Shown piece by piece: positions 43,192-50,839 of a DNA stretch of 64,000 nt. Below the pieces are notes generated by a model. That model searched no databases and was not told the origin of the DNA. It saw only the letters and a program-made list of their open reading frames with translations. Source of the stretch: Clostridiales bacterium (GTDB lineage Bacteria > Bacillota > Desulfotomaculia > Desulfotomaculales > VENG01); the NCBI GenBank assembly GCA_016278505.1, contig JADQBQ010000014.1, positions 124,001 through 188,000 of the forward strand, read 5' to 3'. The stretch's first letter is position 1. Every line of letters begins with the position of its first letter. The position numbers and the translations under genes are program-made.

Positions 43192-44498
43192 TTGACCAGA
43201 TATTTCTTAGCGATGGACAACAAGACAGTACGGTTATTCTTATCGGGGTCTTCCAGTACTACATCCAACAATAAATTGAACACCCTGCCCATTTGGGGCC
43301 CCTGTTGCAAACCAATTTCTATAAGATCGTGGCCGTTGATGGCCAGGTCTTTTTGCGTCAAGGGAGGTTTTTCAAGGCGAATTCGGTCTAGGCCGTCACG
43401 CATGGCATCCAATTCCGAGAAGTTAAAGGGTGGCGCCGACCCGAGGATGTCGGCTCTTTGCAGGTCGAACAAGTCGTCCACATTATGCTCACCCACCCTG
43501 TTGACCAGCCTTTTCAGGCTGGTGTTCCTTACCTTGGGAAGGCGGCTCATGTGCTCAGCCACAAGTGCTGACACGTCCGCTCTGGTTTTGTTGTCATACT
43601 TAAGCCGCCTCATAATGTCCTCAGCCATCCTGCACCCCTCTTTATGGTGACTGTAGAAATGGCCGACCCCATTTTCATCTATGCTGAAGGTTGATGGTTT
43701 GCCAATATCATGCAGCAATGCGGCCAGGCGCACATTGAGGCGCGGAGGAACCGCTTCCAATACGGCCATGGTGTGCTCGAAGAGATCCTTGTCATGCCGT
43801 TTATTCCGCTGGTCAAATCCGGCCATGGGCATGGCCTCAGGCATGACATGCTGCAGCAATCCCGTCTCCAGCAAAAGCCGGATTCCCAGGGACGGCCGGT
43901 CGGATATCAAGATGCGATTAAGCTCTTCCCGCACCCGTTCCAGCGCAACTTTTGGCAACAGGGAAGCTTGTTTTATTATAGCCTCGTATGTTGTCGGGTG
44001 CAGTGAGAACCCCAACGCACTGCAGAACCGTATTGCCCGCATCATTCGCAAAGGATCTTCTACAAACCGCTGCTCCGGCTCATTTCGCGGCGACCGGATC
44101 ATCTGACGCTTGAGATCTTCCCGGCCGCCAAAGGGATCGTAAAGGCTGCCGTTTTCATCAACAGCCATGGCATTCATGGTAAAGTCCCTTAATGCAAGAT
44201 CCTGCTCCAAGCCGGCCGGGCTTTCCCCGCTTTGCTCAAGCATACACCCTTTGAAAGTTGAAACTTCCACGGCGGAGCCGCCTATCAAAACCGCAATGGT
44301 GCCGTGCCTCTCGCCGACAGGAACGGTTTTGGGAAAGAAAGATATAATTTCTTGCGTAGTTGCCGAAGTAGCTACATCATAGTCCGCCGGCATTCTTCCC
44401 ATCAACATATCCCTCACGCAGCCACCCACAACGAAGGCCTGTTTACCATTTTGTTTCAATGTTTGAATAACTTGAACTACATAAGAAGGTATCTGCAT
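43188..44498 (-). CDS. CCA-adding-type tRNA nucleotidyltransferase with HD domain
   Basis: This protein of about 436 residues has the class II nucleotidyltransferase head (FVVGGCVRDMLMGRMPADYD, then VATSATTQEIISFF). The flexible-loop and RNA-binding blocks are LRDFTMNAMAVDENGSLYDP and RFVEDPLRMMRAIRFCSALG. The HD domain (AALLHDIGKPSTFSIDENG, HHKEGCRMAEDIMRRLKYDN) is typical of CCA enzymes with phosphohydrolase activity. It would add CCA to tRNA 3' ends or repair them. ATG 44498 gives a conventional N-terminus; ATG 44528 would overlap the upstream gene. The stop codon lies in palindrome P10. Whether this is the housekeeping enzyme or an accessory copy is unclear. Confidence 0.9.
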   Translation of the reverse strand: MQIPSYVVQVIQTLKQNGKQAFVVGGCVRDMLMGRMPADYDVATSATTQEIISFFPKTVPVGERHGTIAVLIGGSAVEVSTFKGCMLEQSGESPAGLEQDLALRDFTMNAMAVDENGSLYDPFGGREDLKRQMIRSPRNEPEQRFVEDPLRMMRAIRFCSALGFSLHPTTYEAIIKQASLLPKVALERVREELNRILISDRPSLGIRLLLETGLLQHVMPEAMPMAGFDQRNKRHDKDLFEHTMAVLEAVPPRLNVRLAALLHDIGKPSTFSIDENGVGHFYSHHKEGCRMAEDIMRRLKYDNKTRADVSALVAEHMSRLPKVRNTSLKRLVNRVGEHNVDDLFDLQRADILGSAPPFNFSELDAMRDGLDRIRLEKPPLTQKDLAINGHDLIEIGLQQGPQMGRVFNLLLDVVLEDPDKNNRTVLLSIAKKYLVK

Positions 44499-44515
44499 TA
44501 CAGGTCTCTCTTTCT

Positions 44516-45523
44516 TTAGGTTTTCCATGCTGCATCAGCAAAGTTCGCCTCGGTTATATCAATTAAAAGCTGGTTTACCTTCTCGGCATCCGGGGAATCA
44601 GGAAGCTCACTGTTCGCGTACGCTTCATCCAGCAAACTGAATAGTTTTCCGGCCTCTTGTTTGATATGATCCAGCGTAAACTCACCGTACCGGATGGCCA
44701 TCAAATAATTGTTATCGGGCCGCAAAACCCTGCATTCACCTTCCGTAAGAATCTCCAGTCCCATGTGCAGCAGTCGAATTAAATGCATGGCGTGCTTAAC
44801 ATCGTAGCCGTATTTTTCGATAAGTCCGGCATGAGAGCCATGGTGATTGTGGTTTCCTCCACGCATAAGCCTTTCGATCTCAGCCCGGTCTTCTTCAATA
44901 GCAGCCAGCCGTTGCTCCACCGATGCAAGTTCACTGCGCAGATTCAGAATATACTGGATATCATCACGGGTTAACTGCTCTTTTTGAAAATACTGCGTTA
45001 TCTTGTGTTCCACCCTGACAGCGTAAGTTTGTAAATTTTTCTCAGTCTCAGTAAGTTTTGAGATCTTGCTTTTCGACTCTTCCATAGGAAGCTTATTGGT
45101 CAGCCTGCGCAACTGGCTGAAAGCATAACCGCCAAAGGTGTGCCTGGCCCTTCTGGTCAGAAAAAGATGGCGATTATCCATTAACATCCGGCCCAGGCTA
45201 TTGCAATGCAAAACATGCGTCCGGTCAGTGAATAAAGTTTCAATGATGTTTGGATTACAGTTAAATGCCAGTTTTACAAACTTGTGCAGCCCGTAAATCA
45301 CGGTGTCGGCAGCTAATCCCGTTTTTTTATACCCAGGATAGTTTGTATAGCTTTTTGATTCATATTGCTCAAAGGAATAAAAACCATATAAATATGGTTT
45401 GGGCGGGATACAAACCCCACCAATATCCACATCGCTATTAGCATGATTAGTACCGTAAGCATGTGAGCCTTTATATACCTTTAAAATTATACGATCCTCC
45501 AACCACTTTTCCACTTCGTACAT
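44516..45523 (-). CDS. RlaP/YcgL-like predicted nucleotidyltransferase
   Basis: This 335-residue protein has an N-terminal polymerase-beta nucleotidyltransferase motif (VYKGSHAYGTNHANSDVDIG, with GS and DxD) and the following block IPPKPYLYGFYSFEQYESKS. A helical C-terminus contains LIRLLHMGLEILTEGE. This is the plan of RlaP/YcgL, a family predicted to act on RNA, often near RNA-repair genes. It lies directly upstream of the CCA-type enzyme, with the two frames abutting, which supports a joint RNA-end-processing role. ATG 45523 has GAAGGA upstream. Palindrome P11 starts 25 bases before it. Confidence 0.82.
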   Translation of the reverse strand: MYEVEKWLEDRIILKVYKGSHAYGTNHANSDVDIGGVCIPPKPYLYGFYSFEQYESKSYTNYPGYKKTGLAADTVIYGLHKFVKLAFNCNPNIIETLFTDRTHVLHCNSLGRMLMDNRHLFLTRRARHTFGGYAFSQLRRLTNKLPMEESKSKISKLTETEKNLQTYAVRVEHKITQYFQKEQLTRDDIQYILNLRSELASVEQRLAAIEEDRAEIERLMRGGNHNHHGSHAGLIEKYGYDVKHAMHLIRLLHMGLEILTEGECRVLRPDNNYLMAIRYGEFTLDHIKQEAGKLFSLLDEAYANSELPDSPDAEKVNQLLIDITEANFADAAWKT

Positions 45524-45547
45524 AAAGACCATCCTTCACCTAATATC

Positions 45548-45592
45548 AATAACTCAAGTTTCCGGTGCCAGGCACCGAAAACTTGAGTTATT
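45548..45592. repeat. 45-bp palindrome P11 (downstream flank of the transposase)
   Basis: AATAACTCAAGTTTCCGGTGCC, central A, complementary right arm with one mismatch. Bases 45588-45590 are the TAA stop of the transposase gene on the minus strand. Confidence 0.95.
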
Positions 45593-46409
45593 TTAGCATT
45601 TTGGACATGTTTGATTCAGATAAGCTTATATGTTGGGCGATTTGCCGCTTGGTGTAGTTTTGTTTATGAGCTTCCCGGGCAAAGACTTTTTTGTACGCTG
45701 TCAGGTCCCGCCTGCGGCTGCCGTTTTTGATCAGTTCGAATTCTTTTGCGCTTACCCCTGTACCGCGGAGTATTTCGTCTAGGCCTTCACCGGCCTTGTC
45801 TCCCTTCGAACTATGCTCTGCAATAAAGTCCTCGTCACCGACCACGCTTACTGAGCTATAGTCGTGAGTCTCCCCTTTTTGCACAAATGCTTTATAGCTT
45901 GCTATGGCCTTTTTCCGATTATCGGAAAAGATATCGAGAATAAGGTCTATGTCTATAAATCCGGGTTGGTTTTTCCGGTAGTATACATCACTGCTCCAGG
46001 GATATTCCCATACATTTTTGCATATCTCGCCTCTGACGGGATTCTGGTGCACGTACCTTAATAAGGTCACGGCGTACCTCTCGTTCTGCACCAATATCGC
46101 CTTATACCGGCCTTCAAAAACGTGCCCTGTACGCTCTTTACAATGATTATAATGCCTGGCAAATGAACTATTCACATGATGCATTATTTTATGTAAGGGA
46201 TTAGTTAGCGTCTGCAATATCAAATGATAGTGATTTCCCATAATGACATACCCGTACAGCCTAAAATCAAGATGCTTTTTACAATAAATCAACTTTCTCA
46301 AAAAATAATTCTTTTCATTATCATTGTCAAAAACAAACTCACGATTATTTCCCCGTTGAATTACGTGATACAAGGCACCCTCAAACTCAATCCGTGGCCT
46401 TCTGCCCAC
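45588..46409 (-). CDS. Y1 (HUH) transposase, REP-associated (RAYT) type
   Basis: This protein of about 273 residues from GTG 46409 has AAGGGGTG 6 bases upstream; ATG 46430 has no ribosome site. The start GRRPRIEFEGALYHVIQRGN is typical of the family. The HUH motif is YVIMGNHYHLIL (His60, His62), and the candidate nucleophile is Tyr119 in LLRYVHQNPVRGE. EGRYKAILV and WEYPWSSDVYY are further family blocks. A C-terminal helix-turn-helix (YTKRQIAQHISLSESNMSKM) ends the protein. Such enzymes cut and join single-stranded hairpin DNA through a 5' phosphotyrosine. All catalytic residues are present, so it may be active. Confidence 0.9.
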   Translation of the reverse strand: MGRRPRIEFEGALYHVIQRGNNREFVFDNDNEKNYFLRKLIYCKKHLDFRLYGYVIMGNHYHLILQTLTNPLHKIMHHVNSSFARHYNHCKERTGHVFEGRYKAILVQNERYAVTLLRYVHQNPVRGEICKNVWEYPWSSDVYYRKNQPGFIDIDLILDIFSDNRKKAIASYKAFVQKGETHDYSSVSVVGDEDFIAEHSSKGDKAGEGLDEILRGTGVSAKEFELIKNGSRRRDLTAYKKVFAREAHKQNYTKRQIAQHISLSESNMSKMLK

Positions 46410-46457
46410 CGACCTGCACCCCTTATCCATTTTGGCAAATATTATCTGATAATTATG

Positions 46458-46502
46458 AATAAGTCAAGTTTTCGGTGACTGGCACCAAAAACTTGAGTTA
46501 TT
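46458..46502. repeat. 45-bp palindrome P12 (upstream flank of the transposase)
   Basis: AATAAGTCAAGTTTTCGGTGAC, central T, GGCACCAAAAACTTGAGTTATT, with a few arm mismatches. It also abuts the stop codon of the HlyD-like gene ending at 46502 (one-base overlap). Confidence 0.93.
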
Positions 46503-47158
46503 TATTTGATGTGGATGCGGACTATGGCGTTGGTGCCTACTACCAGGGGTTGTCCTGCGTAGTCGTCGAGTTTGATGGTTATGGGCACTCGCTGTACTAC
46601 TTTGGTGAAGTTGCCGCTGGCGTTGCCGGACGGGAGCAGTGAGAAGGTGGAAAGTGATGCTCCCCTGATGGAGTCTACTTTGCCGTCGAAGGTTTTACCG
46701 GGGATGCTGTCGATGGTGACTTCTACGTACTGCCCGGGTTTTATTTTGGAGAGGTCGGTTTCTTCTATGTTGGCGCTGATGTACATGTCGGAGGTGTCTA
46801 CCACCATGGCTACCGGCTGGCCGGGTGCACCTATTTCTCCTTCATGGGCGGGGACATATACTACTCTGCCGTCTATGGGTGTGCGCACCAGGGTGCGGTT
46901 TAGGTTGGCGCCTTTCGGCAGGTTGGCTTCGTCCAGGCGGGCCAGTATTTGGCCTGCTTTTACTTTGTCGCCGCTGGCTGCGTCGATTTCGATTATTTTG
47001 CCGGCTATCTGGGGGCTTACTTTGATGACGTCGGCGTCTACTTTGGCGTCTTCGGTGGTGACGTAGCGGGCGTTGTTGTACCAGTAATACCCGCTGACGC
47101 CGGCGAGGGTTAGGATCATTATGGCGAATATGGCGATAAAGGTTTTTTTGTTTTTCAT
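46502..47158 (-). CDS. Short HlyD/EmrA-like membrane fusion protein
   Basis: This 218-residue protein has a single N-terminal membrane anchor (TFIAIFAIMILTLAGVSGYY) and a lipoyl/barrel-sandwich half (YVTTEDAKVDADVIKVSPQI, AGKIIEIDAASGDKVKAGQI). The second half joins after a very short linker (VRTPIDGRVVYVPAHEGEIG), followed by the beta-barrel domain. The usual coiled-coil hairpin between the lipoyl halves is absent, so it is a compact version. ATG 47158 has GGGGGAG upstream. No transporter gene is directly attached; the nearest is the RND pump upstream. It may serve an MFS or ABC exporter elsewhere. Confidence 0.85.
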   Translation of the reverse strand: MKNKKTFIAIFAIMILTLAGVSGYYWYNNARYVTTEDAKVDADVIKVSPQIAGKIIEIDAASGDKVKAGQILARLDEANLPKGANLNRTLVRTPIDGRVVYVPAHEGEIGAPGQPVAMVVDTSDMYISANIEETDLSKIKPGQYVEVTIDSIPGKTFDGKVDSIRGASLSTFSLLPSGNASGNFTKVVQRVPITIKLDDYAGQPLVVGTNAIVRIHIK

Positions 47159-47201
47159 ATTTATATCTCCCCCTAAGTGTAAAAAGCAAAAACATTTTTT
47201 A

Positions 47202-47230
47202 GACAGGATAACAGGATTAAACAGGATTTT
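47202..47230 (+). repeat. ACAGGATT repeat block, right-facing flank of the GxxExxY gene
   Basis: GACAGGATAACAGGATTA plus AACAGGATTTT. It lies 22 bases beyond the stop of the GxxExxY gene and is inverted relative to the block on the other side. Confidence 0.8.
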
Positions 47231-47251
47231 TAAAAACAATATGCAACTCAA

Positions 47252-47629
47252 TTACTTTTTTCTTAATTGTCTTACCTTGCGCCGAATCTCAAGTTCATAT
47301 GGGCCAAAGTTTAAAATTAATCCAACTGGTTTTCCCGTTCCAACCAAATAATTTACTAATTGTACCTCATGAGCTCTGATAATTTTATTGACTGCTTTTA
47401 GTTCGATAATAACTATACCATTAACAATTATGTCAGCCACGAACTCTCCCACTAAATGTCCTTCGTAGTGAACAGTAATTGGCTTTTGGGCTTCTGCCAT
47501 TAACTCTTGTTTTTCTAATTCTATCAATAAACATTTTTCATAAACACTTTCCAAAAAGCCAAACCCCATTGTGTTATAGACCTTAAAGGCACAGCCAATT
47601 ATTTTTTCAGTTAGCTCTTTATGTTCCAC
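47252..47629 (-). CDS. GxxExxY protein (PD-(D/E)XK nuclease-like)
   Basis: This 125-residue protein from GTG 47629 has AAAGGG 7 bases upstream. The family signature is GFLESVY at residues 24-30. The nuclease-like core follows: VHYEGHLVGEFVADIIVNGI, then VIIELKAVNKI with D...E-x-K. The end (YLVGTGKPVGLILNFG) is typical. Upstream in-frame codons to 47686 are translation of the ACAGGATT repeat and were left out. The family is widespread and its biological role is not established. Here the gene is framed by inverted copies of a dispersed repeat. Confidence 0.9.
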   Translation of the reverse strand: MEHKELTEKIIGCAFKVYNTMGFGFLESVYEKCLLIELEKQELMAEAQKPITVHYEGHLVGEFVADIIVNGIVIIELKAVNKIIRAHEVQLVNYLVGTGKPVGLILNFGPYELEIRRKVRQLRKK

Positions 47630-47659
47630 ATCGTTTCCCTTTATATATTTTTTGTCTTT

Positions 47660-47687
47660 ATCCTGATTATCCTGTAATCCTGTCAAA
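47660..47687 (-). repeat. ACAGGATT repeat block, upstream flank of the GxxExxY gene
   Basis: On the minus strand it reads GACAGGATTACAGGATA plus ATCAGGAT, ending 30 bases before the GTG start. With 47202-47230 it forms inverted repeats around the gene. Confidence 0.8.
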
Positions 47688-47704
47688 TTTAACTGACCCT
47701 TGAG

Positions 47705-50700
47705 CTACGACCCCAGGTTTTCTGCTGTTTTTCCCAGCTTCTTTTGTTTTTTCTTTTCGCGGCGGTTTTTCCACCAGCGGGGGATGTCGTCCATTGTTGC
47801 GTAGATTACCGGTACCAGTACCAGGGTGATTACCGTGGAGAAGGTTAGGCCTCCTACTACTACCGTGGCCAGGGGTGCCTGGCCTTCTGCGCCTGCACCT
47901 AATCCCAGGGCCATGGGGAACATGGCCAGGATGGCTGTCAAGGCAGTCATCAGGATAGGCCTTAGCCTGGTGGGGCCGGCCTTGAGTATGGCTTCGTCCC
48001 TTTCCAATCCCCGGCGCCTGAGTACGTTTATATAATCCACCAACACAATGGCGTTTTTAACTACGATACCGGCCAGTAGAATGACTCCGATAAACGCCGG
48101 TACGCTGAAGGGCCGGCCGGTAAGAAGCAGGCTCAGCGTTACCCCAATGATGGTAACCGGTACGCTGAACATAATGATAAAGGGGTAAATAAGTGACTCA
48201 AATTGGGCCACCATAACCAGGTAGACCAGTGCTACGGCTAACAAAAGGGCCAGGCCCAAGTTGCCGAAAGCGTCAGCCATTTCCTCGTTTTGGCCGCCGT
48301 ATTCGATGGTATACCCCTGAGGTACGTCCATGTTGTTCATTTTAGCTTTAATATCTTCCATAACGCTGCCCAGATCCCGCCCGCTGAGATTGGCGGTAAC
48401 ATTTACTACACGGGCCTGGTCCGTCCGGTTAATGGAGTTAGGACCCTCTGCTTCTTCCAAGCGGGCGATCTGGCGTATGGGTACCGTTCCGGCCACGGGA
48501 CTGGATACAGTCAAGTTTTGCAAGTCTTCTATATTGGCATTCTGCCCGCCTTCCAGGCGGACGCGAACATCTACTTCTTCGCCGCCGGTACGATACTGGG
48601 TGGCCACCGTGCCCTGAACGGCAGTGCGCACGGCTGAAGCAATCTGCGATCCTCCCAGGCCGTAAGCAGCAGCCCGGTCACGGTCTGCGATCACTCTTAT
48701 TTCCGGCCGTCCTTGACCCATGCTATTAGAAACCTCCGCGGTTCCTGGCACTTCTTCCACCAGTGAAGTAGCCTCTTTAGCCAGGGAACTTAAAACGTCC
48801 AAGTCGTCGCCCTTAAAGGTAACAGAAACGGGGGAGCCTGCCTGTTGGCCTTCGGAGGCCGGCCCGGTGGCTGAAACATTTATGTCGGCTCCTGCAATTT
48901 GCTCTGCCTTTTCTCGCACCACGTTAGCTATATCTTCCGTTGACCTGGTTCGCTGCCCTTTCTCCACAAGCTGGAAATAAATCTGTGACTGGTCACTGCT
49001 GGCTTGACCACCCATACTCTGACTGCCTGTGAATCCTACATTGGTGATTACATTTTCTACTTCCGGTATTTCTTCTGCCAGAGCTTCTACCTTGGCGGTG
49101 ATACGATTTGTTTCCTCCAAATGAGTCCCGTCCGGTAGGTCCAGCGTGGCTTTTACATACCCCTCATCCATGCCGGGCATGAACTCGGCCCCCACCATGG
49201 GGATCAAGGCCAGGCTGCCGACAAACATTAGGGTAATGGTGATAATCACGGTTTTGCGATGCCCGAGGCTCCACTGTAGTATTCTCCGGTACCAGCTATA
49301 GAACCGGTCAAATTTTTCACCTGACGAACGGTATACTTTCCCCCATAACGTTCCTTCCCGGGGCTCTTCCATTTTCAGATAGCGGGATGACAAAAGCGGC
49401 ACCAGCGTTAGGGCTACCATAAGGGAGGTCACTACCGCAAAGGTTATGGTGTAAGCCATGGGTTTAAAGAGCTGGGAAGCCAATCCCTCAACAAAAACAA
49501 TGGGCATAAACACAGCAACGGTGGTCAGCGTGGCCGAGGTTACCGCGTTGCCAACCTCGTCTGTGGCCTGCTTGGCCGCATCCACCAACCCATAGCCCTG
49601 CTGCCGGTGCCGGTAGATATTTTCCAGCACCACAATAGCATCGTCCACAATAAGACCTATGCCCAGAGCCAAACCGCCCAGGCTGATCAGGTTTAGTGTC
49701 ATATCATTAAAATAAAGGAGTACAAAAGTACCGATAATGGAAATGGGTATAGCTGTGGAAATGATAAGGGTACTGCGCACGTTGCGCAGGAATACCAGCA
49801 TCACCATGATGGCCAATGCTCCTCCGAGAAGTATCTTTTTGATAACGCTGTTAATGGACTCTTCAATAAACTCGGACTGGTCCATCACTTTCTGGAAGGT
49901 AAAATCAGCCGGCACCTCACCCTTCAGTTCCTCAAGAGCAGCCTTGATATCCCGTGCCACCTGTACGGTATTTACGCCGCTTTGCTTATTTATCATTACC
50001 GCCAGGCCGGGCTGGCCGTTGACACGGCTGAGGTGAACCTGCTCTGCGGAGCCGTCGGTAACCTCTGCGATATCCTCAAGGTATACCTGAGCACCCGATG
50101 AGGAAGTTAAGACTACTTTCCTTATTTCCTCAATACTGTCAAACTCACCGGTAACACGCACCAGCATGTCTTTGTTACCGCTTTGCACGTCACCTGCCGA
50201 AACGGTCCTGTTCTCCGCCTGCAGCTGGCCCACAATCTGGTCCAGGCTCAGCCCGGCACCATTTAGCTTGGCCTTTTTCACCAACACTTTTATTTCCCGC
50301 TGCACACCGCCCTCTACTCTCACCGCGGCAACCCCGGCAATTCTCTCCAGGCGCGGTTGAATAACGTCCTCTGTTACTTGCTTAACCTGATGGGGACGGT
50401 CTCCTACGATGGCCAGCTGCATAACGGGCAGCATATTAGGATCCATTTTAAAGACCATGGGATCGTCGGCACCTTCGGGCAGCATGCCCTTGACCAGGTC
50501 CACTTTCTCCCGCATTTGCAGGGAAGCAAAATCCATATCGGTTCCCCAATTGAACATTACAATTACAATGGAGTTACCGGTACTGCTGACGGACTGAATG
50601 GTATCCAGGTCATTGACGGTACCCATAACGGATTCCAGGGGCCTGGTCACCTGGTTTTCCACTTCCTGCGGCCCCGCCCCCGAGTAACTGGTCATAACGG

Positions 50701-50836
50701 CCCCTACCGGCAGATTCATCTCCGGATACAGGTCAATGGCCAACCTGCTCAGGGATACAGCTCCCAGAAGTAATATTACCACCACAAGCACCGCAATGGT
50801 CATGGGTCTTTTTATAGAAAAATCAGTGATTTTCAT
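47705..50836 (-). CDS. RND efflux transporter (HAE1/AcrB family)
   Basis: This 1043-residue protein is full length for an inner-membrane RND pump: first helix ITDFSIKRPMTIAVLVVVIL, two large extracytoplasmic loops and twelve membrane segments. The proton-relay helix carries LGGLALGIGLIVDDAIVVLE with the paired Asp residues. The C-terminal half has AFIGVILLAGIVVKNAIVLV. It is driven by the proton gradient and exports hydrophobic compounds. It lies 3 bases after the adaptor gene in a MarR-adaptor-pump operon. No outer-membrane factor is present, as expected for a monoderm Clostridium-type cell. Ribosome site AGGAG. Confidence 0.96.
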   Translation of the reverse strand: MKITDFSIKRPMTIAVLVVVILLLGAVSLSRLAIDLYPEMNLPVGAVMTSYSGAGPQEVENQVTRPLESVMGTVNDLDTIQSVSSTGNSIVIVMFNWGTDMDFASLQMREKVDLVKGMLPEGADDPMVFKMDPNMLPVMQLAIVGDRPHQVKQVTEDVIQPRLERIAGVAAVRVEGGVQREIKVLVKKAKLNGAGLSLDQIVGQLQAENRTVSAGDVQSGNKDMLVRVTGEFDSIEEIRKVVLTSSSGAQVYLEDIAEVTDGSAEQVHLSRVNGQPGLAVMINKQSGVNTVQVARDIKAALEELKGEVPADFTFQKVMDQSEFIEESINSVIKKILLGGALAIMVMLVFLRNVRSTLIISTAIPISIIGTFVLLYFNDMTLNLISLGGLALGIGLIVDDAIVVLENIYRHRQQGYGLVDAAKQATDEVGNAVTSATLTTVAVFMPIVFVEGLASQLFKPMAYTITFAVVTSLMVALTLVPLLSSRYLKMEEPREGTLWGKVYRSSGEKFDRFYSWYRRILQWSLGHRKTVIITITLMFVGSLALIPMVGAEFMPGMDEGYVKATLDLPDGTHLEETNRITAKVEALAEEIPEVENVITNVGFTGSQSMGGQASSDQSQIYFQLVEKGQRTRSTEDIANVVREKAEQIAGADINVSATGPASEGQQAGSPVSVTFKGDDLDVLSSLAKEATSLVEEVPGTAEVSNSMGQGRPEIRVIADRDRAAAYGLGGSQIASAVRTAVQGTVATQYRTGGEEVDVRVRLEGGQNANIEDLQNLTVSSPVAGTVPIRQIARLEEAEGPNSINRTDQARVVNVTANLSGRDLGSVMEDIKAKMNNMDVPQGYTIEYGGQNEEMADAFGNLGLALLLAVALVYLVMVAQFESLIYPFIIMFSVPVTIIGVTLSLLLTGRPFSVPAFIGVILLAGIVVKNAIVLVDYINVLRRRGLERDEAILKAGPTRLRPILMTALTAILAMFPMALGLGAGAEGQAPLATVVVGGLTFSTVITLVLVPVIYATMDDIPRWWKNRREKKKQKKLGKTAENLGS

Positions 50837-50839
50837 GGC

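Larger units (their letters stand above)
45548..46502 (-). mobile_element. Palindrome-flanked Y1 transposase unit (RAYT type)
   Basis: A 955-bp unit consists of palindrome P11, the Y1 transposase gene and palindrome P12. The gene's stop codon lies in P11, and P12 ends 48 bases before its start. REP-associated tyrosine transposases are known to be flanked by the palindromes they mobilise, and 12 further copies of the same palindrome lie elsewhere in the window. The arms are longer and more symmetrical than those of classical REP sequences. Confidence 0.82.

Noticed and set aside
34252-46502. A true integron
   Set aside because: No tyrosine-recombinase integrase, no attI-like site and no attC R-box pattern (GTTRRRY) were found; only the general layout is similar.
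47630-47686. N-terminal extension of the GxxExxY protein
   Set aside because: The codons are translation of the ACAGGATT repeat; a GTG with a ribosome site lies at 47629.
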